Assembly: GCF_011393025.1 (NCBI RefSeq)
Contig: NZ_JAAOEO010000002.1
Span: 372,001 to 436,000, forward strand
DNA: 64,000 nucleotides
Reading direction: 5' to 3'
Origin: Neobacillus terrae
GTDB lineage: Bacteria > Bacillota > Bacilli > Bacillales > Cytobacillaceae
The notes under the pieces are model-generated. The model was not told where the DNA came from. It saw only the letters and a list, made by a program, of their open reading frames with translations, and searched no databases. Position 1 is the stretch's first letter. Each line of letters opens with the position of its first letter. This document shows positions 19,134 through 27,588 of this stretch, piece after piece. Both the position numbers and the translations under genes were made by a program.

Positions 19134-20219
19134 ATGCGGTTTACACTTTATTTAAAGGATTACGAGACAGAAAAAATATTTTCATTCTTGCGCTGGATTT
19201 TTCTATTCATTTCTTGTGCTTTGTTTTACTATCCGCCGCTGGATGCCATCTTAAAATTTGATCATCGTTCCTTTCCCGCTCTCTTGATTACGGGAATTCT
19301 TTATATGGCCATTTCCCAAGCTGTTTTTATGAGGATGGATAGCAATCATAAGTATTTTCATCTTTTGATTAAATGCGGGATTGTCTTTGATTATATTGCA
19401 CTAATGTGGTTAATGGTTTTAACCGGTGGAGTAGAAAGCATGCTTTTTCCTGTATCCTATCTTCTTGTCATGCACGCAACAATTTATTGGAAAACAAAAG
19501 GTTCGTTTATCTCTTCTGCTTTTGCAACTCTAGGTTATGCGGTTATATTCTTTTTTGAACAGCAGCATACTGAAAATATGTGGGTAATGTTTCTGATGAA
19601 TATTACTTTTATTTGGATCATCGGACTTTTTGGAGCAATGATTGTCCTGAGAGAAAGAAAGCATATAAAAATGAAAGAAATATATCATGAACTTGTTGTT
19701 ACCGACTACTTATCAGGTTTATATAATCATCGCCATTTTCAGGAGCAACTTAGGATGCTATCGGACAAAGAATCATCATTTGTTCTGATTATGGGAGATA
19801 TAGACAATTTTAAGCCAATAAATGATCAATACGGTCATTTAGTTGGGGATGAAGTCCTTAGGTGCCTGGGGAAAATCTTTAATGATACCGCAGACAAACA
19901 CGGTGGACTTGCCTTTCGGTACGGTGGGGAGGAGTTTGCCTTTTTAATTCCTTACTCGTCTCAAGAAAATATTCATGCCTTTGTCAACGAAATTTATCAG
20001 CATATCAATGAAAGACCATTTACAGAGAAAGGCTGGACAACAACCATAAGCTTCGGAGTGTCTATTTTTAATGGGTCTAAGACGGCCGATATCTTGCTTG
20101 CTTCTGCAGATGGTCTCCTTTATAAAGCTAAAAATGAAGGGAAAAACAGAGCCTGCTTTGAAGATGGCTCCACTCTGGAAAATAAAATTGTTCAAGTAAT
20201 TCAGCCAGTATACGCTTAA
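19134..20219 (+). CDS. Membrane-bound GGDEF diguanylate cyclase
   Basis: Makes the second messenger cyclic di-GMP from GTP. The 361-residue protein has about five membrane segments (roughly residues 20-175) and a GGDEF domain (about 185-345) with FRYGGEEF (GGEEF at 264-268), so it should be active. The inhibitory RxxD site normally found just upstream is absent here (KHGG instead), so product inhibition is not expected. The ATG at 19134 was chosen for its GAGAGGGA site; an in-frame TTG at 19092 has none. It is monocistronic, with its own terminator. The signal sensed by the membrane part is unknown, and I give no symbol. Confidence 0.88.
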   Translation: MRFTLYLKDYETEKIFSFLRWIFLFISCALFYYPPLDAILKFDHRSFPALLITGILYMAISQAVFMRMDSNHKYFHLLIKCGIVFDYIALMWLMVLTGGVESMLFPVSYLLVMHATIYWKTKGSFISSAFATLGYAVIFFFEQQHTENMWVMFLMNITFIWIIGLFGAMIVLRERKHIKMKEIYHELVVTDYLSGLYNHRHFQEQLRMLSDKESSFVLIMGDIDNFKPINDQYGHLVGDEVLRCLGKIFNDTADKHGGLAFRYGGEEFAFLIPYSSQENIHAFVNEIYQHINERPFTEKGWTTTISFGVSIFNGSKTADILLASADGLLYKAKNEGKNRACFEDGSTLENKIVQVIQPVYA

Positions 20220-20223
20220 AATT

Positions 20224-20249
20224 ACCGGTCCTTTTAAGGGCCGGTTTTT
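20224..20249 (+). terminator. Rho-independent terminator after the GGDEF gene
   Basis: ACCGGTCC/GGGCCGGT stem followed by TTTT. Confidence 0.8.
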
Positions 20250-20254
20250 GTTAT

Positions 20255-20650
20255 CTATATTTTTACTGTTATTAATCCCGCCAGAATCCCACCCCAAGAG
20301 GGTGGAGGACAGTAAAAGGGGTATGGATAAGATCAGTATGGTGCCCCCAAATGGTTTGAAGCCTGCAAAAGGGGTAACGATAGTATCGTATACCCTCTCG
20401 TTTTAAGTCCGGGAAAGGGTTAACATTATCCGAAGTACTATGCCCCATTGGGCACAAGAAAGAAAAGTAGTAACTATTACATAAAGCTGCTTTGCCATCA
20501 TCCATTTTTTTAGATAACAAACATTTTTTTTATAAAAAAGGAGTAAAAATTTGTATTGGCCTTGCATGACAAATTATAGTAAGAATAGGTTTTATTACAG
20601 TGGAAAAGATAGAGAATAACCGTATCAGTGGGCATGGCTGAAAAACTGGC
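20255..20650. repeat. Gene-free stretch with a degenerate repeat
   Basis: It contains GTGCCCCCAAATG and AAAAGGGGTAAC in the same order as 53008-53053, plus TAACTATTAC, which is also in that second locus. A small TGCCC-CATT-GGGCA hairpin lies near 20440. No convincing gene was found. Confidence 0.5.
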
Positions 20651-20677
20651 ATGCTTTACCCCGAAGGAGGACCGCAA

Positions 20678-21958
20678 ATGGATGCATTGACAGAAAAAGT
20701 GTCAGAAATGCAGGGCTATAAGCTGCATGTTGTAAAGACTGACAAATATAAAACAAACAATATTGTATGGAGAATGAAAACACCACTTGCTAAAGAGGAT
20801 TTAACGAAAAGGGCATTGCTTCCCCATGTTTTGCAAAGCAGTTCATTAAAATACCCTACTACAGCAAGTCTAAGATCATATCTTGATGAGCTTTACGGAG
20901 CAACTCTGTTTGTAGATCTGGCCAAAAAAGGTGAGTATCATGTCGTTAGCTTTTCTTTTGAGATAGCAAATGAAAAGTTCCTGAGCGATCCAAGCCCATT
21001 GCTCGAAAAGGGCTTAGAGTTTTTAGCTGAAATCCTGACAAATCCGAATGCCAACAATGGTGCATTTGATCAGGACACAGTTGAAAAAGAAAAAAGGACG
21101 CTCAAACAAAGAATACAATCTGTTTTTGATGACAAGATGCGCTATTCCAATATGCGTTTGATTGAAGAAATGTGCAAAGGTGAACCATATGCACTTCAGG
21201 TCAATGGTGAACTAGATGATGTTAATTCAATCACTCCAGAGAATCTTTATGATTACTTCCAAAAAGCATTTTCAGAAGATGAGATGGACTTATATGTAAT
21301 CGGAGACGTGAATGTAGAAGAAGTAAAAAATGCTGCATCAAGACTTCTCCAATTTAAAGCTCGTGAACCGCAAAAGGCTCAGGCTGGAAGTACTCGCACG
21401 AAATCAGAAGTCAAGGAAGTTAAGGAAGCACAGGATGTTAAACAAGGTAAACTGAACATCGGATACCGGACAAATGTGGTTTATGGAGATAAGGACTATA
21501 ATGCTCTGCAGGTATTTAACGGCATCTTTGGCGGATTCTCGCACTCAAAGCTATTTATCAATGTCAGAGAGAAAGCGAGCTTGGCCTATTATGCAGCCAG
21601 CCGTCTTGAAAGCCATAAAGGCTTAATGATGGTCATGTCGGGAATCGATCTTAAAAATTATGATCAGGCAGTGGGCATTATTAAAGAACAAATGGAAGCA
21701 ATGAAAAAAGGGGATTTTACAGATAAAGAACTTGAACAAACCAAGGCCGTCATCCAAAATCAGATGCTGGAGACAGTCGATACGGCAAGAGGGCTTATAG
21801 AAATACTTTATCATAATGTCATTTCCGGCCAGGAAATTCCTCTTGATCAATGGCTTTCAGGCATGCAGAAAACTACAAAGGAAGAAATTGTAGCAGTAGC
21901 TGATAAAATTGAGCTAGACACCATTTACTTTTTAACAGGAACGGAGGCGGGCAAATAA
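20678..21958 (+). CDS. ymfF: M16-family peptidase-like protein, non-catalytic subunit (YmfF)
   Basis: A 426-residue protein of the insulinase/M16 fold. It lacks the HxxEH zinc motif that its neighbour YmfH has; the corresponding region reads LRSYLDELYGATLF. Such pairs work as an active plus an inactive half, so YmfF is probably the substrate-binding partner. The ATG at 20678 has AAGGAGG 8 bases upstream; an upstream in-frame ATG at 20651 does not. ymfH begins two bases after the stop, so the genes are co-translated. Substrates are unknown in this family. Confidence 0.9.
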   Translation: MDALTEKVSEMQGYKLHVVKTDKYKTNNIVWRMKTPLAKEDLTKRALLPHVLQSSSLKYPTTASLRSYLDELYGATLFVDLAKKGEYHVVSFSFEIANEKFLSDPSPLLEKGLEFLAEILTNPNANNGAFDQDTVEKEKRTLKQRIQSVFDDKMRYSNMRLIEEMCKGEPYALQVNGELDDVNSITPENLYDYFQKAFSEDEMDLYVIGDVNVEEVKNAASRLLQFKAREPQKAQAGSTRTKSEVKEVKEAQDVKQGKLNIGYRTNVVYGDKDYNALQVFNGIFGGFSHSKLFINVREKASLAYYAASRLESHKGLMMVMSGIDLKNYDQAVGIIKEQMEAMKKGDFTDKELEQTKAVIQNQMLETVDTARGLIEILYHNVISGQEIPLDQWLSGMQKTTKEEIVAVADKIELDTIYFLTGTEAGK

Positions 21959-21959
21959 C

Positions 21960-23249
21960 ATGGAAAAAATATCATTTGACCAGCTTCAGGAAGAATTATA
22001 TTTCGAAAAAATGTCCAATGGACTGAGCGTTTATGTACTACCGAAAAAAGGATTCAACAAAACATATGCAACATTTACAACTAAATATGGTTCCATCGAT
22101 AATCATTTTGTGCCGCTTGAAAAAAAGGAATTTGTGAAGGTCCCGGATGGCATTGCCCATTTTCTGGAGCATAAGCTGTTTGAAAAAGAGGATGGAGATG
22201 TATTTCAGCAATTCAGCCGCCAGGGGGCGTCTGCTAATGCCTTTACTTCATTTACAAGAACAGCTTACCTTTTCTCGAGCACTTCAAATGTAGAGCAAAA
22301 CCTTGAAACCCTAATTGATTTTGTTCAGGAACCTTATTTCACAGAAAAAACAGTCGAGAAGGAAAAGGGGATTATTGGCCAGGAAATTACCATGTACGAT
22401 GATAATCCTGATTGGCGCCTGTATTTTGGTTTGATTCAAAATCTCTATAAAAATCATCCTGTTAAAATTGATATTGCTGGTACAGTTGAATCGATTTCTC
22501 CTATCACAGCTGACCTTCTATATGAATGTTACCGGACTTTCTATCATCCAAGTAATATGCTTTTGTTTATTGTTGGACCTGTTGATCCAAAAGCCATTAT
22601 GGACCAGGTCAGAGATAATCAAGGGAAAAAGGAATACAGCAGCCAGCCAGAAATTCAAAGGAAGTTTGATGAAGAGCCAATAGAAGCAGATCAAAAGAAA
22701 CAAGTCTTAAAAATGAATGTACAAACATCAAAATGTCTGCTTGGAATAAAGGCACTCCATGTAAACCAATCCGGAGAAGAAATGCTGAAAAACGAATTGA
22801 CAATGAATGTTTTTCTTGATCTGTTATTTGGAAAAAGCTCTGCTAATTATGAGAAGCTCTATAGCAGCGGGCTTATCGATGAGACGTTTTCATATGATTA
22901 TACCCAGGAACAGGGCTTCGGTTTTGCGATGGTCGGCGGCGATACACGAGAGCCTGATAAGCTGGCAGAAACACTTGAAAATATGCTTATGGAAGCTAAG
23001 AAGGGCGGCATATTTAACGAAGAACAGCTTGGCAGAGCGATCAAAAAGAAAATTGGTTCATTCCTGAGGGCGGTCAATTCACCAGAATATATCGCCAACC
23101 AGTTTACACGTTATGCATTTAATGATATGAATTTATTTGAGGTTGTACCGGTACTTGAAAAAATAACTTTGCAGGATGTTGAGAAGCTTGCAGCAGAATT
23201 GGTTTCTGAAGACCGATTCTCCGTCTGCCAGGTGGTTCCTAATAAGTAA
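21960..23249 (+). CDS. ymfH: Zinc peptidase M16 family (YmfH)
   Basis: A 429-residue M16 peptidase with the inverted zinc motif HFLEH (67-71) and the typical downstream glutamate stretch KEKGIIGQEI about 75 residues later. It should be the catalytic half of a YmfF/YmfH pair. The start has GGAGGCGGG upstream, inside the ymfF end. A strong terminator follows, so ymfFH ends a transcript here, with a long repeat-filled gap before ymfI. Confidence 0.92.
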   Translation: MEKISFDQLQEELYFEKMSNGLSVYVLPKKGFNKTYATFTTKYGSIDNHFVPLEKKEFVKVPDGIAHFLEHKLFEKEDGDVFQQFSRQGASANAFTSFTRTAYLFSSTSNVEQNLETLIDFVQEPYFTEKTVEKEKGIIGQEITMYDDNPDWRLYFGLIQNLYKNHPVKIDIAGTVESISPITADLLYECYRTFYHPSNMLLFIVGPVDPKAIMDQVRDNQGKKEYSSQPEIQRKFDEEPIEADQKKQVLKMNVQTSKCLLGIKALHVNQSGEEMLKNELTMNVFLDLLFGKSSANYEKLYSSGLIDETFSYDYTQEQGFGFAMVGGDTREPDKLAETLENMLMEAKKGGIFNEEQLGRAIKKKIGSFLRAVNSPEYIANQFTRYAFNDMNLFEVVPVLEKITLQDVEKLAAELVSEDRFSVCQVVPNK

Positions 23250-23257
23250 TAGAAGCA

Positions 23258-23283
23258 GGGCGCCGTTCTCGGCGCTTTTTTTC
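23258..23283 (+). terminator. Rho-independent terminator after ymfH
   Basis: GCGCCG/CGGCGC stem with loop TTCT and a T-run. Confidence 0.9.
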
Positions 23284-23298
23284 ATCGGTTAGGAAATT

Positions 23299-23514
23299 AT
23301 AGATTTTCACCTTGTGGAAAACTCCGAACTAGGTTATTGTAATCCAGCTCCAGCGCCCAGCCCCTCGGGGTCATAAGCCAAATCACTTCAGAAATCAGGA
23401 CAAGGAAAGCTTCGGAAGCATCCGCATCGCACGAAGGAAAAGCTTTAGCTTTTCCGAGGATGACTACGTGATTCGTCTTATGCCTGTTGGGGCTAACCAG
23501 GGCGCTTGCGCCTT
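23299..23514 (+). repeat. Long intergenic repeat, copy A
   Basis: Nearly identical to 30419-30670. Blocks in order are GATTTTCACCTT, GTTATTGTAAT, CTCCAGCGCCCAGCCCCTCG, GTCATAAGCCAAATCACT, ACAAGGAAAGCTTCGGAAGC, the hairpin module (23426-23462), GACTACGTGATTCGTCTTAT, GCCTGTTGG and CCAGGGCGCTTGCGCC. The outer AGCGCCC and GGGCGCT are complementary, so the whole element can fold back on itself. Confidence 0.9.
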
Positions 23515-23552
23515 TTGTTCATGATTAAGAAATTAAAAAGTTTTATTAAAAT

Positions 23553-23684
23553 TGTCTAGCTCCAGCGCCCAGCGAGTTTCATCCTAGATAAGCTTCCTGG
23601 ATTATCTTGCATCAAGTATGACCGTTAGGTGATACTTGGTGCAGCTAGTGTCCATACGTCGCTGAACGGGCGCTTGCGCTTTTC
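23553..23684 (+). repeat. Intergenic repeat, copy C (same ends, different interior)
   Basis: It starts TAGCTCCAGCGCCCAGCG and ends CGGGCGCTTGCGCTTTTC, the same borders as copy A, but the interior differs. The interior contains ATCAAGTATGACC...GGTGATACTTGGTG, itself an imperfect inverted repeat. Confidence 0.8.
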
Positions 23685-23708
23685 TTATAAGGAAGAGTGA
23701 TAAAAAAG

Positions 23709-24431
23709 ATGGGGAAATATGCATTAATCACAGGGGCTAGCGGAGGCATTGGACAGGCTGTTGCTTTAACCTTAGCCCGTGAAGGCTTCAACTTATATTT
23801 GCATTATAATAAGAACCTTAAAGCCATTAATGAGCTTCTGAAAAATCTTCAGGAATATGGGGGAGAGTATATTCCAATCCAGGCTGACTTAACAAATCCC
23901 CAGGGCTACAAACAGCTTGCTGAAGGTGTATTTTCTCTTGATGCGATGATACATGGAAGCGGCAGCAGCCATTATGGCCTTCTTATGGACCTCGAAACTG
24001 AGGAAGCTCAAAAAATTATCCAGCTCCATGTTACAAGTCCTTTGATGCTGACGAGGGAACTTCTGCCAAAGCTTATTTCCAAAAGATCCGGAAGCATTAT
24101 TGTCATTTCTTCTATCTGGGGGCAGACTGGAGGTGCCTGCGAAGTGGCGTATTCAGCCGTAAAAGGTGCCCAGATTGCATTCGTAAAGGCCTTAAGTAAA
24201 GAAGTTGCATTGAATGGTATTCGCGTTAACGCCGTTGCTCCGGGTGCCATAAAAACGGCAATGATGGAGCAGTTCAATGAGGAAGAACTAAGCAGTATCA
24301 CAGAGGAAATACCAATGGGCAGACTCGGCCTGCCAGAGGAAATTGCTGAGGGTGTTAGGTTTCTCGTTTCTCCGCAGTCCTCCTATATTACGGGGCAGGT
24401 TATTGGAATTAATGGCGGCTGGTATACCTAA
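23709..24431 (+). CDS. ymfI: Short-chain dehydrogenase/reductase (YmfI)
   Basis: A 240-residue classical SDR with cofactor motif TGASGGIG (8-15), catalytic Ser135 in VISSIWG and the YSAVK motif (Tyr148, Lys152). Such enzymes are often annotated as 3-oxoacyl-ACP-reductase-like; the substrate of YmfI is not established. The ATG at 23709 gives the family N-terminus MGKYALITG and follows a GAGTGAT site; a GTG at 23697 is the alternative. It lies between ymfH and ymfJ as in B. subtilis, but is separated from ymfH by two repeats. Confidence 0.9.
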   Translation: MGKYALITGASGGIGQAVALTLAREGFNLYLHYNKNLKAINELLKNLQEYGGEYIPIQADLTNPQGYKQLAEGVFSLDAMIHGSGSSHYGLLMDLETEEAQKIIQLHVTSPLMLTRELLPKLISKRSGSIIVISSIWGQTGGACEVAYSAVKGAQIAFVKALSKEVALNGIRVNAVAPGAIKTAMMEQFNEEELSSITEEIPMGRLGLPEEIAEGVRFLVSPQSSYITGQVIGINGGWYT

Positions 24432-24515
24432 AATGAAATTCTTTTTCCATCATGCATATTTTGAGCTCCTTTTTTGCAAAATAAGTTCGTACTACTTTAA
24501 AGGAGGATTAACAAT

Positions 24516-24773
24516 ATGTCAGTTTTAGACAACTGGAAACAATGGGAAGACTTCCTTGCAGACCGTATGCACCATGCTGAAGGTGAAGGAATGAGCAAAG
24601 GTACAATTGGTGATCTTGCTTACCAGGTTGGCGACTATTTAGCTAACCAGGTAGAGCCTAAGAATGAGCAGCAAAGAGTTCTTTCTGACCTATGGTCTGT
24701 AGCCAGTCCAGAAGAACAGCAGGCCATTGCAAATATTATGGTTAAACTTGTTTCAAATAATGGCTCACGCTAA
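24516..24773 (+). CDS. ymfJ: DUF3243 family protein (YmfJ)
   Basis: An 85-residue soluble protein of the DUF3243 family, found in this place in Bacillus genomes. It starts MSVLDNWKQWEDFLADRM, is rich in acidic and amide residues, and has no membrane segment. AAAGGAGGATT is a near-perfect ribosome binding site 8 bases upstream, suggesting strong expression. Its own terminator follows. The function is not known. Confidence 0.9.
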   Translation: MSVLDNWKQWEDFLADRMHHAEGEGMSKGTIGDLAYQVGDYLANQVEPKNEQQRVLSDLWSVASPEEQQAIANIMVKLVSNNGSR

Positions 24774-24774
24774 G

Positions 24775-24801
24775 AGAGAGGGAAACCTCTCTTTTTTTTT
24801 G
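24775..24801 (+). terminator. Rho-independent terminator after ymfJ
   Basis: AGAGAGG/CCTCTCT stem with loop GAAA and a T-run. Confidence 0.88.
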
Positions 24802-24954
24802 GCCTCTTCTCAAAAGACAGATTATTGGCAAATACATTAAGGTTTTGTTTTTCCTTTCATCTTGACATAAAATCATATATTATTAGGGGGATAGAGAAAA
24901 TGAAGGAAATTGTCGATTTTCTTTTTCGAAATATTTCTTGACATGGAAATTTGA

Positions 24955-25152
24955 TGCAGCTAGTACCTATCCCATTCCTCCCTACGATAAGTCAACAACG
25001 AACCGTACCCTGTGTTAGGTATACTTATGGTGCTCCTGCGCCGTCGCTTTTTCAGGGAAGCTTCGTCGTAAGCTGCAGGATGTTCCAATTAAAGCTGCTG
25101 GATGCAAGGATGGTTATCAGGCAGTAGCTTTGCTAAACCGGAGCTTCCACTT
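24955..25152 (+). repeat. Diverged intergenic repeat, copy D
   Basis: It contains CTCCCTACGATAAGTCAACA, GGGAAGCTTCGTCGTAAGC and, at the end, CCGGAGCTTCCACTTTTC. Their order resembles the interior and the 3' border of the AGCGCC...GGGCGCTTGCGC repeats. It fills the gap between ymfJ and ymfK and ends about 25 bases before the ymfK start. Confidence 0.6.
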
Positions 25153-25177
25153 TTCTTTTAAACTGAGGAGGGGTTTT

Positions 25178-25969
25178 ATGGAGAAAAAAGAATGGTATTT
25201 AGAATATGAGATTCAAATAAACCGGCCCGGTTTATTAGGCGATATCTCATCCCTGCTGGGAATGCTCTCTATTAATATTGTTACCATTAATGGGGTAGAT
25301 GAAGGCAGAAGGGGCCTTCTGATTTTAGCTAAAGATGATGATCAGATTCAGAGACTTGAGTCAATTTTACATACAATGGATACAATAAAGCTTATCAAGC
25401 TTCGTGAGCCGAAGCTTCGTGACCGTCTGGCTGTCAGGCATGGCAGATATATTCAGCGGGATGCCGATGATAAGAAAACGTTCCGGTTTGTAAGGGACGA
25501 GCTTGGACTATTGGTAGACTTTATGGCAGAATTATTTAAGCAGGAGGGGCATAAGCTGATTGGAATTCGGGGGATGCCTCGGGTTGGTAAAACAGAATCA
25601 GTTGTTGCAGCAAGTGTTTGTGCCAACAAACGCTGGTTATTTGTGTCTTCGACTCTTTTAAAACAGACCATTAGAAACCAGTTAATTGAAGATGAGTACA
25701 ACCAGGATAACCTTTTTATACTTGACGGGATTGTATCTACTAGGCGCGCCAATGAAAGACATTGGCAGCTCGTGAGGGAAATTATGAGACTACCCGCTAT
25801 AAAAGTAGTAGAGCACCCTGATATTTTTGTGCAAAATACAGAATATACCCTCGATGATTTTGATTATATTATTGAACTTCGGAATAATCCCGAAGAAAAA
25901 ATTACATATGAGATGGTTCATCAAAACGATATGTTCTCCGGTTCTGAATTCGGAGATTTTGATTTTTAA
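25178..25969 (+). CDS. ymfK: YmfK/DUF3388 protein: ACT-like domain plus P-loop domain
   Basis: A 263-residue protein of the DUF3388 family. Residues 1-75 look like an ACT regulatory domain (INRPGLLGDISSLLGMLSIN). Residues 105-240 carry a Walker A motif GMPRVGKT (132-139) within a predicted nucleotide-binding fold. This suggests a small-molecule-responsive NTPase, but no function has been established to my knowledge. The ATG at 25178 has GAGGAGGGG upstream; the frame is open from 25130 without a better start. It is 17 bases from rodZ and probably in one transcript with it. Confidence 0.85.
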   Translation: MEKKEWYLEYEIQINRPGLLGDISSLLGMLSINIVTINGVDEGRRGLLILAKDDDQIQRLESILHTMDTIKLIKLREPKLRDRLAVRHGRYIQRDADDKKTFRFVRDELGLLVDFMAELFKQEGHKLIGIRGMPRVGKTESVVAASVCANKRWLFVSSTLLKQTIRNQLIEDEYNQDNLFILDGIVSTRRANERHWQLVREIMRLPAIKVVEHPDIFVQNTEYTLDDFDYIIELRNNPEEKITYEMVHQNDMFSGSEFGDFDF

Positions 25970-25986
25970 AAATGGAAGGTGTTATC

Positions 25987-26874
25987 GTGACAGAATTAGG
26001 TAATCGACTGAAAGAAGCCCGTCTGGCTAAAGGGCTTAGTCTGGATGATCTTCAGACAATGACCAAAATACAAAAGAGGTATCTCACAGGCATTGAGGAA
26101 GGCAATTATTCTTCTATGCCAGGAAACTTCTATGCCAGGGCTTTTATTAGACAATATGCAGAAGCGGTACAGCTAAACCCTGAAGAAATTTTTGAGACTT
26201 ATAAATCAGAAATTCCGGCGACTCAGCATGATGAGCTTCCAGAGCAATTGTCAAGGGTTAAAACTCATAAACAATTGGCAGAACCAAGTCCCAAGGTGCT
26301 TGATTTATTGCCTAAAATATTGATAGGAATTGTTGCGGTAGGAATTGTTGCGCTTATTTATTATCTTTTCTCACAGCACGCAGACAAGAATTCCGACCAG
26401 GCAGTAAATAATAAAAAAGAACCGGCTGAGATTGTTAAATCAGATAATCTGAAAAATGATGAGAAAAAGAAAGATACAAAACCGAAAGAAAAGAAGAAGA
26501 AAGATACGACCAAGGGAAGTACTGCACCTCCAGCAGCAGAAACGCCTAAGCAGGATTTAGCTGTGGTTCAAAGTGTGGGAAGTAAGTCAACTTATGAACT
26601 GAAAAACGCCGACGCATTTGTAGTTAAAGTAGTTTCCAAGGGACAGACATGGGTAAATATTAAAAATGGCAAAGGGTATTCTTTCTTCCAGGGTATGCTG
26701 AAAGCAGGGGAAACTCAAAGTAAAGACCTCACGAAGGAAAGTGAAGCTGTTATTGTAGTTGGACGAACAATGGATACTGAAATATATGTCAATGATCAAA
26801 AATTGGAGTACGCTGTTCCGCCTAATAGTGTGGTTCGCCAGGATATTACCGTCCGGTTCGTTCCAAAACAATAG
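25987..26874 (+). CDS. rodZ: RodZ-type cell-shape protein (YmfM)
   Basis: Links the MreB cytoskeleton to the cell-wall elongation machinery. The protein has an N-terminal HTH_25 domain (about residues 1-68), a basic stretch, one membrane segment (about 105-124), a Lys/Pro-rich linker and a periplasm-side DUF4115 domain (about 195-290). GTG at 25987 was chosen because GGAAGGTG lies 5 bases upstream and the protein then begins TELGNRLKEARLAKG like its relatives. The ATG at 25972 overlaps that site. It precedes pgsA, the usual rodZ-pgsA arrangement. Confidence 0.92.
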   Translation: MTELGNRLKEARLAKGLSLDDLQTMTKIQKRYLTGIEEGNYSSMPGNFYARAFIRQYAEAVQLNPEEIFETYKSEIPATQHDELPEQLSRVKTHKQLAEPSPKVLDLLPKILIGIVAVGIVALIYYLFSQHADKNSDQAVNNKKEPAEIVKSDNLKNDEKKKDTKPKEKKKKDTTKGSTAPPAAETPKQDLAVVQSVGSKSTYELKNADAFVVKVVSKGQTWVNIKNGKGYSFFQGMLKAGETQSKDLTKESEAVIVVGRTMDTEIYVNDQKLEYAVPPNSVVRQDITVRFVPKQ

Positions 26875-26924
26875 CTTTATCTTTTCACATATGTTTCTTT
26901 TGAATTTTAGTTGGAGGAAAGAAA

Positions 26925-27503
26925 ATGAATTTACCAAATAAAATAACTGTATCAAGGATACTTTTAATCCCAATATTTATGATTCTTATGCTTGTTCCCT
27001 TCCATTGGGGAAAGGTTCATTTGCTTGGCGCTGATCTCCCTGTAACACATTTGGCCGGGGCTCTTCTGTTTATTATTGCGTCAGCGACTGACTGGGTTGA
27101 CGGGTATTTGGCCCGTAAGCTCAACCTTGTTACCAATATGGGGAAATTCCTTGATCCTCTTGCAGATAAACTTCTCGTTTCTGCAGCTCTGATTATCCTT
27201 GTAGAACTTCAGTTTGCGCCTTCCTGGATCGTGATCATTATCATTAGCAGGGAATTTGCAGTTACTGGTTTGCGTTTGCTGCTTGCAGGAGAGGGCGAGG
27301 TAGTTGCAGCCAATATGCTTGGAAAAATAAAAACCTGGACTCAGATTGTTGCAATCTCTGCATTGCTACTTCATAACATAATTTTTGAAATGGTATCATT
27401 TCCATTCGCAGATCTTGCTTTATGGGTCGCAATGATTTTCACTATTTGGTCCGGTTGGGATTACTTTGCAAAAAATACGCATGTTTTCCGGAATTCTAAA
27501 TAA
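26925..27503 (+). CDS. pgsA: CDP-diacylglycerol-glycerol-3-phosphate 3-phosphatidyltransferase
   Basis: Makes phosphatidylglycerophosphate, the precursor of phosphatidylglycerol and cardiolipin, in the cytoplasmic membrane. The 192-residue protein has the full CDP-alcohol phosphatidyltransferase motif DG-x2-AR-x8-G-x3-D-x3-D (Asp59, Gly60, Ala63, Arg64, Gly73, Asp77, Asp81) and about six hydrophobic segments. TTGGAGGAAAG precedes the ATG. A terminator separates it from cinA. Confidence 0.96.
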   Translation: MNLPNKITVSRILLIPIFMILMLVPFHWGKVHLLGADLPVTHLAGALLFIIASATDWVDGYLARKLNLVTNMGKFLDPLADKLLVSAALIILVELQFAPSWIVIIIISREFAVTGLRLLLAGEGEVVAANMLGKIKTWTQIVAISALLLHNIIFEMVSFPFADLALWVAMIFTIWSGWDYFAKNTHVFRNSK

Positions 27504-27532
27504 GTTTCAGTTCTTTAAACTAAATAGGATCA

Positions 27533-27564
27533 AAAAAGAGGCTGGTGTTTATCGGCCTCTTTTC
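27533..27564 (+). terminator. Rho-independent terminator after pgsA
   Basis: AAAAGAGGC/GGCCTCTTTT stem; the T-run is part of the 3' arm. Confidence 0.8.
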
Positions 27565-27588
27565 ATTCAAATCAAGAGGTGAGTTTAA

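Noticed and set aside
20552-20617. Short frame after AAAAGGAG (about 22 codons) upstream of ymfF
   Set aside because: Too short, no similarity, and in a degenerate repeat spacer.
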